DNA of 64,000 nt from positions 111,624,968 to 111,688,967 of the forward strand of contig CM043966.1 of NCBI GenBank assembly GCA_014529385.2. The letters run 5' to 3'. The DNA comes from Adiantum capillus-veneris (Eukaryota > Streptophyta > Polypodiopsida > Polypodiales > Pteridaceae). Position numbers and translations under genes: made by a program. The notes beneath the pieces were generated by a model. It saw nothing but the letters and a program-made list of their open reading frames with translations, did no database searches and was not told where the DNA came from. How positions within the stretch are numbered: the first letter of the stretch is position 1; every line of letters begins with the position of its first letter. Shown here in pieces: positions 25,941-36,100 of the stretch.

Positions 25941-26356
25941 ACACCGATCACAAAATCATGCTGCAGTGGGTTGGCCACCACTGTAACAGGTATGATTTTG
26001 TTACCCGGGTATAGAAAATGAAAGATGTTTTGGATTTGGAATTGGTATATGATGATTTTCTGTCGCGATAGTATTAATGAAAGTGAAGTTGAGATTGATG
26101 AGAGTTGATTTATACAATGATGAGTGTGACGAATGATATCCGTATCCATCAGGGTATGACATATACTGCTTATTCTAGTGGTATGGGACACTAGAATAGG
26201 TAGTATGTGGATGACCGCAGGCATAAGCAATGTTGTTTTGTTTCATAAATTTTTCATTTTATTTCTAACACAGAATATTAATCACTATTTTTGACAAGTA
26301 TGGTTTGCAGATTTTATCTTCGCAACTGAGGACAGTTTCTTTCTAACGGAGAGGTA

Positions 26357-26834
26357 TGTTATGAAATTGATATGTTATTATTGATTGCAACTGACAGGTG
26401 GAAAAAGGCTTGACTGAGCTAGGCTATTGCAAAAGGATATTACATTTTGTGTATATTTGATTATTCAAGTGCTCTTTATGAGCTTTGGCCATTTATGTCC
26501 GGCCAGCTAGTTTGTACTCAATTTGACCATTCAAGAAATCTATAAATGAAATATGTGCAAAAAGGAAATGGTCACTCTTGCACGGGGGGAGACTGCACCC
26601 AGTGTTTGTGTATTCTTCCCTCCTCTCCTCTCTTTTCTCTCGTTGTGCTGGCATAACACGTACTCCACTCTAGGAGGTGCACCTACATGTGCTCTTTTAC
26701 TCTGTCTCGCTCTCAGTCTCTCTCTGTTCACATACATTGTGGTTTATGAGCTACGAGAATCGCCAAGTATGCAGATTTGTCAGTTTATGCTAGATATTGT
26801 GTTATCTTGGATGTTCTGTAGGGCATCCATAGTA
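26357..26834 (+). repeat. E3 3' LTR
   Basis: Matches the 5' LTR from TGTTATGAAATTG on. It is preceded by a weak purine tract (aacggagaggta) and followed by the GGAGG target duplication. Confidence 0.82.
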
Positions 26835-28990
26835 GGAGGTCACTTTTCTAGTGAGATCATTGCAAGGGAAATCTTGATGGCGGGCATATGGTGGACAACA
26901 CTTTTTGCCGATGCCAAAGAATATGTTCGAAGGTGTGATGCTTGTCAACGAGCAAAAATGCCAACACGAGTAGATAGCATTCCCTTAAGACCAATGATGG
27001 GGGCTAGAGCTTTCCCAAAGTGGGGTATAGATTTTGTTGGACCGATACAGCCACCTGCTTATAGAACTCAAGCTCAATATATCATTGTAGCTACGGACTA
27101 TCTGACCAAGTGGGCCGAGGCTAAAGCAACTCAAAAGAATGATTCCAAAACCACTGTTGCATTCTTATATGAGTATGTATCTACAAGATATGGACTGGAA
27201 TCGAGATTGTTAGTGATCGGGGAACTCATTTCCTCAATGAGGTAATAGAGTATTTGCTTAATGAGTTTATGATCATCCATAACAAATCAGCTCCCTACCA
27301 GCCACAAGCAAACGGACAAGCTGAGCATACGAATAAAATTCTTAGCTCGGTACTGACTAAAGTGGTTAGTTCACAAAGGACAGATTGGGAAATGAATCTC
27401 CATGCTGCTCTATGGGCTTATCGAGTTTCATTCAAAACAGCTCTAAATGCTACACCCTTTAACCTTGTTTATGGTCTTGACGCCATACTCACAATAGAAT
27501 TTTCTATTGCCTACATTAAGGGTAGCACAGAATATTGAATGGATTGGACATGAATTGTCAAAAAGACTCGAAGATTTGGAAAAACTAGATGAGCAAAGGC
27601 TAACTGATGTAGCTCATATCTATGCACAAAAGCAGTTTTTTTTTTTTTTTTTTCCACTTAATCACAAAGATCTTCAAGAAAGGGGACTTAGTTCTAGTCT
27701 ATTCCCTTAAGCAACACATTCCCAAGTTTAAGAAAAAGGGAAACGGGCCATTTATCATTGAAGATGTATCTCCAAGTGGAGCAGTAAAATTGTCAACCCT
27801 AGATGGTGAACCAATGGCTAATTGGATTAGTGGATGTCGTTTAAATAAATATAATTTTCCACTAACCAATGATTTGCTATAAAGAATGCATGCAACTAAA
27901 CAAAGAAAGATCAAAGGACAGCAAGTTATTGATGAAGCCCAAGAGGAATCTTGGCTTCGGGTGCTCAAACGAAAAGCTGCTCTCAAGAATCAACCAATGC
28001 CAATTCCCATCAACACTCTCGAAATAGATACCCGACAATGGGAATTACCGAAAGACATAGTTTCAACAGATGATGACTGGTTAGACGGAACGGATATGTG
28101 CATCAAAGTACATCTCAACAATCATAGCACCAATGCTTTGGTTGACACAGGAGTGAGAGTAAATGCAGTCAGTTATTCCACATACAAGAAGGCCACAAAT
28201 CAAGCATTGATGGCAGGAATAGCGACAATCAAAGGATACAACAAGAACCCTACTCCAACATTGTCAACTTGAACGTGGTAGTACATGGATGTTCATGTCC
28301 TCATCAGTTTTATGCTTGCCAGATGAACACATGAATGAACCGATGATTCTTGGAATTTCCTGGATGCATACATACAAAGCAGTACCATAGTGGGATATGA
28401 ATCAAGTAAAACTATCACCTAAAGGAGGGCAACTCATTGTTCCAAGTGCACCAAGCAAAGAGGAATGAAAAAGAAGTAATCCGTAGACCAAACAAAGTAG
28501 TCAATCTTCTCCATCCTCTAGAAAATCAAATGTTACAAGTAGCATGCAAGAGTCAGGTAAATTTGGGTACCAAAAGCACAGCTTAAGGAGAAACCGACTC
28601 AGATCTGGGTGCCTAAAACTTCACCGACAAAACAAAAAAAAGTTCCTAAGGGTTAAAACACAGAGACGACCATCTCCGAGCAAGGAACCTAACATGGAGA
28701 TGGTTTGGAAGAAAAAGGAGCACATATCTTCTCCACAAACCGTGAAACCAAACAAGCAATGGCGAGTTCAGTTTCAACCAAGATACCAATGGATAGAAAA
28801 AGCTCAACAACAGTCAAAAGTGCTAGAAACAGCTCAGTCAACTAGTGTGCTAAAGAATCCTGATGGTACCATCAAACAAAGGGCACACAAGATACAAGAA
28901 TCTCTCTTTGGAAGACATCAACAGCAAACCTTGACATCGGAAACCCTTGAGTCAATTAATCAAGACCAGCTCTTGAACAGCATATTGGTT
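26835..28990 (+). pseudogene. E1 pol, 3' part: integrase, second protease-like domain, WVPK tail
   Basis: This continues the integrase after the E3 insertion: HFSSEIIAREIL, zinc cysteines CDACQ, catalytic D in WGIDFVGP. A frameshift near 27200 breaks the second D region (the bases for SDRGTHF are there in another frame). E lies in PQANGQAEHTNK, and a C-terminal block KGNGPFIIEDVSPSGAVKL follows. A T-run near 27635 adds a shift. Then comes a second retropepsin-like domain: LVDTGVRVNAVS (28141) and MILGISWMH (about 28344). The tail has two WVPK motifs (IWVPKAQ with W at 28564, IWVPKTS with W at 28605) in one frame, with shifts around them. The same order is intact in E2. No chromodomain is visible. 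Confidence 0.85.
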
Positions 28991-30535
28991 TGAATTGCAT
29001 TGATCTTCATAGCATGGTAGAGCCAACCACAGCTATGCATAGAAACATATTGTTCAACCCATGCACACAGTCGTCCCGGAGTACTCCATCTAGGAGGGGT
29101 GAAAGGGCACTAAGTACTACTAAATAATTAAGGGCAATGTTTGAAGAGGGAGGAAAAAGTTTGATGTTAACGTGTGATTTTTGAAAAATTACCTAATAAT
29201 GCCCTTATAATTCATCATCAAGCGAAAATTCATTGATACCATCTTTCCGATGGGTGTGAACAGTGTATATACTGTTAGAAAATCATCAAAAATAGCTCTT
29301 TTTTGGTATTTTTCATCATTTTTATAGATAATAAGGCTTAAAATAGAAAAATCCAACAAAAAATAATAAATCCATGTTTTTCTAGGGATTTTCTTAACTA
29401 TTGGATTCTTACTTTGCTTTTTGAGAGCACTTTGCTATTTTCTTTGATTTTTTCAAATAAACAGGTCAAAAATTAATAATAAATAGCAGGAAAGCTCAGA
29501 TGGAAAAATGGAACACACGATGGTGATCAGGAAGACAAGGTGGACAAGTACTAAAATTTTCAATGAAATACGAAGAGGAAAGCGGGAAGCCTAAATTAGG
29601 TGACCAAACCTACTTTTGCAAAATTCTTGCAGAATGAGCTATAGGAATCTGATCACGAAAAATTTTGAGCCTAACATAGATTTCATGGCCTATTAGGACT
29701 AATGGGGGAATATGGGGAAGTTTGGTTCGGAAAGTCCGAGTATAGATATCCAAAGTAGGCTAAAACCACCTCATTTTCACTTAGAGCCTTTGAAGAGAGA
29801 GATTTCGGCCTTTTTCGCGCGACTTTTTGGGAGCCCACGGTTGACCATTTTCAGTGCCGTCTTACACGAGACATGAGGGGTAGTTTATTTACTCAACAAT
29901 GATCCATTTTCTACGGCCGGTAGCTAGTCTAAAGCCTCAGAAAAAACCCTATAAATCGAGCTGTGCACGAAGACCTACGACCTAAAACTGACCATAGCGG
30001 CCTGCCAACTTGACCAAATCGGATGGGATTTGAACCATAGCATTCCCTAGCATTATAGAATCTTTCTATACCATCAGATGACCATTCAGCAGGGGTCGAG
30101 GGGGTCCCCAGTAGAAAAGTTAGGTTTTTTGGCAGATGTCAGAATTCTGACCTGACTCCACAGATGGCTTGCTAATGAGGTTCATATACAATATATATGA
30201 TTGGTTTGGTGAAATCCATCAAGAAAAGCCCTCGAAAAGCAGAAAACATCTCGAAGGTTACAAAGCGTCAAATTCGACATACGAGGCCAAACTGACTCCA
30301 AATGAGCCAGAATTGGATAGGTTGCTTCACGACTATATTGCGGACAAGTCCAAAACTTCAAAGTTGATCGACCAACCCAACAGAAAGAGTAGCCACAAAA
30401 AAAGGTGATTTGAGAGTCGACAGAGCATAGAGTGATGCTGGCATGACCAAACTTGAACAATTTCAATTTAGGACTTGTATTAGGTGTATTGAACATGCCT
30501 AGGTCAAAATTTGTAGGTTTTGCAAAGTTTTTGTC
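28991..30535 (+). other. E1 untranslated-type sequence left of E2
   Basis: AT-rich, no recognised gene. The purine stretch gaagagggaggaaaaag near 29143 resembles a polypurine tract but no LTR follows. The last five bases TTGTC (30531-30535) are the left target duplication of E2. Confidence 0.6.
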
Positions 30536-31109
30536 TGTGCGCTCCTTGCCGCACTGTCGAAGCAAGGGACTTGCCAATACACCGTATGCGAGCCACAAAC
30601 GGCTCCAAGCACACAACAAGCCTAAACTAGCAAGCTCAAGAAAACAAAGGGTGTGTCACTCACCGCTCTACGCTCGCCTTCGTGGTGGATTCCTCGCCGC
30701 GATGAAGAAGAAGCTGCAGTCGTGCCGCGCTCAACCGCTTCGCCGCCGTCGTGCCTTCGTAATGCTCGATCGCACACACACTCTCCCCCTCTCTCTCTCT
30801 CACACACACACACACAAGGAGGTGAAGAAGAAGAAGATGGAGATGGAGCAAGAGCACTCTTCAATTGCACAAATGAGAGAATGAGTAAAAATTAGGTTTA
30901 GTTGGCTTTTATAGGAGCTCACCCCATTCACACTTGGGCGCCCATGCTTAACCAACTAATCCCTTGAATGTCCAAGTTAAAGTGCGCCTCTCATCGACGA
31001 TCACTCTACCTTTCCCTATTGGTCCGACAAACCCGGTACCTGACTCTACCAAATACATAATACGCGTCCATCATAGGTGATGGGTGTCCGTGTGCCATGA
31101 GGGTTAACA
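30536..31109 (-). repeat. E2 3' LTR (574 bp)
   Basis: Near-identical to 43440-44013. On the plus strand it reads TGTGCGCTCC to GGGTTAACA. TATA box TATAAAAG (minus) at about 30906-30913 and a CCAAT box near 31015-31026. Confidence 0.95.
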
Positions 31110-31122
31110 TGCCCCCCTTCCT
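31110..31122 (-). promoter_or_regulatory. E2 polypurine tract
   Basis: AGGAAGGGGGGCA on the minus strand, directly upstream of the 3' LTR. It is the expected primer for plus-strand DNA. Confidence 0.75.
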
Positions 31123-32456
31123 GATGTAGATTCCGTCCTCGGAAGCTATTGAGTTGAAGCTGGTTCGTCGAGGTGGAAGAGCATTTGAGATGAATGTCCT
31201 TAGCCTTCTTCAGTCACTGCAAAATCAAACAACATTGGCACAGTAATTGCATTCTCTTAAAAAGCATATGCAGTTTTAGGTAGACACATTGATTGGTCAA
31301 AGAATTTCAAACAATTTGGTAGCAATGAACATTAAATTTCAATGTAATCAAATGCATAAACAGATGTAAAGGTAGAAAATTAAACAAGTCTGGGGTCGCT
31401 AATTTGACGGTCGAAAGGCACTAGAGATCGAATATTAATACCATGGGTAAGCTTCTTAATTTTCTGTGGTCAATTAAGTCGTTTAATCGCGAGAGCCAAG
31501 TATTCATGTTCGAGGGCTGAGTAGAGGCTATATCTAGAAAACCTTGTAGTTAAGCTACCATAAAAGGAATTTCTCATGAAATCATCGCCTGACTGATTAC
31601 TTTTTCTTTGACCCCCCAAGGTCTTTTCACAGTGATTCAATTATGATGTGTGTGCTTATTTTGTATGCCTTGGGTTTTTTGCTTTTCAAGGAAAAGCGCC
31701 CACATTGGGAACCTCTAGGGCTCTAGTACCATAGGCGATACATGTGAGTGAAGTACCAAATCAAGCTGAGATTTCTCTTCCAGCTTAAAATTTTACATTG
31801 TGGCACTTTGATTTTTTGCTTGTTCATTTTCAGCATTTAAATTTTGTAACTTTGGGGGGTCATATAACACTGTTACCCTCCCCAGGCTCATCACATTAGT
31901 AAACGCCCTTTATAATACTTACGCTAAAGGTCAATAGGGTTAAGCCCACTAGAAAGCCCTAGTACATTTCATACAATGCTGCCTAAATCGGATTAAGAAC
32001 CTAAGTAACCATTGCTTATTAGGAAGGCATTCCCCATGGTATTAAGAGAAGATTTCTAATACCTAGCTTGGTCAAACTAGCTTAGTCGGACTGCTTGATT
32101 TTTACACCTAAACAAGTGATTATGACAAAAGATTGCATTGAATTAAATGTTGGATACTAAGCCAATGCGCTGAATAGTATGCTACCAATCACAATCAAAG
32201 CAGACAAACATGGATGCAAAAAAGATAAGGGCAATGCTAATGGACAAGAAACACCTGTTTGTGTTGATGGTCGCGCTTGATTTGAAGGTTCCATGAAGGT
32301 CCAAACCCTATCAATAGCAACACGTTCCTGTACACACTAGGAAACAAAAACAATACCTCTAGGAGGCACATCAGTGGGAAAAATTAAAACTCCTAAAAAA
32401 CAAACTCAAAACACAATCTAGACCCCTAACCTACCTATCTGTCACCCCTTTTAGAA
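31123..32456 (-). other. E2 3' untranslated region
   Basis: About 1.3 kb between the accessory ORF and the polypurine tract. No recognised gene or tandem array on either strand. Confidence 0.65.
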
Positions 32457-32888
32457 TCAAGGAAAGAGGATATTATATAAACCGGGTGGCCACCCTAAGG
32501 CTAGGCCTCTATCCTCATCATCTAGATAAATAAAATCGTTGTCCGTGAGGCCATAGTCTTCCTCGGTCTCTATTAGTTCCTCTTCATCATCCTCTTGTGC
32601 AAGCATGCTAATCAAGAACCTCGTGATGCGTGGATACTCATCTTGTGCAAAAGAATAAGCATGTGCCATTGGAGACACATTCGCTACTGGGTAGGGATCA
32701 CTAGTTAGCCATAGACGTATCAGCCATTCTAACTCCTCAAAATTTCTCTCACATGCAAGGCTCTCTATCAAATCCCATTCGCAAGAAAGTATAGGGTAGC
32801 ATACGTAGAACACTTGTTGAAAAGACAAGGGGTACCTTTCATCAAAAATAGAAGTGCATGCCTCTGGTGAAGTAGCCATTTCTGACAA
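32457..32888 (-). CDS. E2 accessory ORF, 143 aa, unknown function
   Basis: An open frame in the sense direction of E2, about 270 bp downstream of the pol stop. Residues 1-90 contain aromatic- and leucine-rich helical segments (FQQVFYVCYPILSCEWDLIE, FEELEWLIRLW). Residues 98-128 are strongly acidic (EDDEEELIETEEDYG), and the C terminus is hydrophobic/aromatic (WPPGLYNILFP). I see no signal peptide or clear membrane helix, so an envelope role is not supported. It occupies the position where E1 has a much longer coiled-coil ORF. Being intact in a young element argues for a real product, probably from a spliced or subgenomic message. I do not recognise the family. Confidence 0.55.
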   Translation of the reverse strand: MSEMATSPEACTSIFDERYPLSFQQVFYVCYPILSCEWDLIESLACERNFEELEWLIRLWLTSDPYPVANVSPMAHAYSFAQDEYPRITRFLISMLAQEDDEEELIETEEDYGLTDNDFIYLDDEDRGLALGWPPGLYNILFP

Positions 32889-33161
32889 GACAGATAGATT
32901 TGGTTAGTCCTTTAAAACATAAGAGTTGTTTTTGTGTGTTGCTTGACTTGACACGGTGAATTTGGACTTATATGTAAGATCTGATAGGGTGCTCTCTCAT
33001 TGCTAGGCGCTCTTGCTCTTTACTATTTTTGTTTTTTTGCGAGTATAAGGCTATATATATACATTCCCTAAGATCGGAGATTGAGAGGTCAGGGAAAAAG
33101 GTTGAGAGGGAAACAAATGAATGATGACTGTCAGCAAACACTCCCCCCTTCCTTGGGTAGA

Positions 33162-36100
33162 TCATACCGTTTGAAATGAGCTTGTCACCCTTTGAAACCA
33201 ATTGTTCCAGTTGGTAATAGGTGAGGATTTTTGCCAGTAGTTTTCTATTACCCTAGGTGCCTCGTCAAGTTGCAAGGGTGGTAAGGTACTCTCCCAGGAT
33301 TTTATTTGCAACGTTGTTGTAGGTGGTGAACTTACCCCGGAAGGTGCAAACTCTTTCGTGCTTGGATGGATATGTACAGTGGTAGGTGGAGGTTGTGTCG
33401 AAGCTTCTATTTGCATATAGGAACTACATGAAGAGCAAGAAGCTTCATTTGATTTCCCTGTTCCTGAGCTAGGTGGAACAAATCGTTCTTTCTTTGGTAC
33501 CCAAACTAGCTCTAGAACGGGTGTGTAACATTCCATGATTTTTTCCTTTCCGCAATTTTCAATTTGTTTTGGAGCCACAGGATTGGGTTTACATGGGCTA
33601 GGTGACAGGTAAGAGTACACTTTACGTTTGGGCACCCAGATTTGATCATTTCCTTCATAGTATCCTTGGGCTTCCAATAGTCGTTTAGGAATCCAACGCA
33701 GCGTTTCTTTACATTTCTTGGAGTGAGTGGTACGGTTCTTACTAGGTTTCCGTTTTTTTGCATCAACCATGCTCACTACAGAGGTTTTAGGGACCCACTT
33801 GTATGTTTTCTCTGTTATATTAGGATGGTTCTTGTGTGTCTCAAGCTTTCTTTCAACTACATTAGTTGAAGCTCTAGAGAGTTGGGCTATGGGGACGTAT
33901 GGTTCAACCTCCTGGACATGTAATGTCTTGGGTTTTATTTCCTTGGGCAATATCTCAGGGACTATGGCTTGAGTGGTAGGGCTAAGAGTTGGTTTTTGCG
34001 TTGTAACACCCCCAGTCCCCCAATCAATAGTGCATTTGGTGGCTATCATCCACGTGCGGCCTAGGTTTATATTACCCTCCATAGTTCCAGTAGGCATGAC
34101 CAAAAAGTCTTGAGCTACCACCCCATTGTCATAACTGACAGAAGTGTGCCAGATTCCAAAAACCGCGGTTTTTTTCTTGTTGACACCCTTGACTTGGATA
34201 ATACTCTCAGATAGAGGTGGCTTCCCTAACTGACACCACACCCCATAGGATAGCAGATTGTATTTAGCACCCGTGTCCAATAAGGCGTTATATAGCACTT
34301 TTCCATAGGCACTATTTAACTCAATGGGGTATCGTAGAGGTGTGTCAGAGTCCAACCCATCCTCTTCGATTTCCACGTGGAATGCATTTGTGACCCCAAG
34401 GTTAGCCTCTCGTTTTTGTCTTATACGTTGTTGTCGCTCCTTAGCCTCAGCTTGAGCTTGTATCTTGTTTAGCTCGGTTTGTGCTTTGGCGGCCTTTTTT
34501 TTATGAATGGCCCGTAGTTCTTCTTGGCTTAAAGGATCATAATATCTTTTGAATTTACTCCCATTGAGGAATCCAATGGTTTCAACTCCATCAAGAGTTT
34601 CCACACGAAGGGTACCTTGTGGGGTAATTTCACATACTCTATATGGTCCTTTACCAGCATATTTCAACTTTCTCTTCTCTTTACGTACTCCATACATAAG
34701 GACTTTATCACCAACTTTGATATCCTTGTCCTTCACATGGCGATCAAACCACTTCTTTCTCCTATCCTTTTCCACAAGAGCATTTTGCACAGCCAACTGT
34801 CTCTCTTCGTCTAGTTTTTCTAAGATAAACAAACGCTCGGTTAAGGGGTTACCATTCCATCCTTCTTGCGAAGCTACCCTAAGACTAGGAATGACAAACT
34901 CCCAAGGCATAACCGCTTCTTGGCCGTATACCATTTTGAATGGCGTACAATTAATAGCCACTTTATAAGCAGTACGATAAGCCCATAGAGCAGATGTCAA
35001 CTTCAAATCCCAATCAGTGCGATGAGCTTCTACCGTCTTGGTTAAAATAGAGATTAGAGTCTTGTTGGTGCTCTCGGCTTGTCCATTAGCTTGCGGGTAA
35101 TAAGGTGTAGACTTATGGTGGGATATCATAAAGGTCGTGGTAAGCTCTTTTATTACCTCATTTATAAAATGGGTACCATTATCACTAACAATTTCAAAAG
35201 GGCAACCAAATCTTGTGATAATGTTCTCAAAAAGAAACTTAGCTGTTGTCCTCGCGTCAGCTTTTTGTGAAGCCTTAGCTTCAGCCCACTTTGTTACATA
35301 GTCCGTAGCAACTAGAATATATCGAGATTGAGTGTTGCGAGCTGCGGGACTAATTGGACCTACAAAGTCTAAGCCCCATTTTTCAAATGGTTGGGTTACT
35401 TTAATAGGATGTAAGGGCATTCTGTCCTTGCGCTGTGTGGTCTTGTAACGTTGGCACTCATCACACCCTTTTGTAAAAAGTGATGCATCCTTAAATAAAG
35501 TTGGCCACCAATAGCCTGATTGCAGCACCTTTCTAGCAGTCAGGTCCCCTGAAAAATGTCCTCCTGCTATGCCCATATGTGCTTCTTGCAAGATATACAA
35601 ATATTCATCCTCGCGGGCACAACGCCTAAGAATATCGTCCTTGCCTAATCTATACAGGGTTCCGGCAATCAAACAATAGGGTTCACATTCTTTTACTAGC
35701 CTTCGAGCGATATCCTTACGAAGTTCCTTGGGTGGAAAACCATTAACTAAAAAGTTAACAATGTTCTCACTCCATTCAGGCATAGTCTCAACTATGAATA
35801 GGGAAGTATCGGGTAATTCATCATCAACTCCTGTAGGGGCTTCACCATTGGGTATGCGAGACAAATGATCAGCCATGACGTGCCTTTTACCGGGTCTCAC
35901 TACAATCGTGAAATCAAACTCAAGAAGAATTAACAACCATCGTGTGATTCTTCCTGTGGAGCATGGCTTGTTTACCAGATACAGCAACGCTTGATGATCC
36001 ACATAAAATACAAACTTGTTTGCCAGAAGGTAGTAGCGAAATTTCTTTACTGCATAAACCATTGCCAAACCTTCTCGCTCTGTAGTGGTGTAGTTCCTTT

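Larger units (their letters stand above)
19087..26342. other. E3 interior, non-coding
   Basis: No protein family is recognised on either strand. The many open frames here come from simple repeats, GC-rich duplications and chance. 22750-22870 is GCC-rich; 24090-25750 is AT-rich and plain. Confidence 0.65.
18632..26834 (+). mobile_element. E3: non-autonomous LTR retrotransposon (LARD-like), no gag or pol
   Basis: Its LTRs are 18632-19072 and 26357-26834. The target duplication GGAGG (18627-18631 and 26835-26839) interrupts the E1 integrase frame, which reads through when the insert is ignored. The primer site TGGTATCAGAGC matches initiator tRNA-Met, typical of Ty1/copia. The ~7.3 kb interior has no recognisable gag, protease, integrase or RT frame. 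It contains one 34-codon ATG frame after the primer site (19099), simple repeats, a 276-bp tandem duplication and GC-rich stretches. That fits a large non-autonomous derivative that needs another element's proteins. The right LTR carries an extra ~45-bp CT-rich segment and has lost about 15 bp at its end. Confidence 0.85.

Noticed and set aside
29140-29175. Polypurine tract plus 'tgttaac' as an LTR boundary
   Set aside because: No matching LTR downstream or elsewhere in E1.
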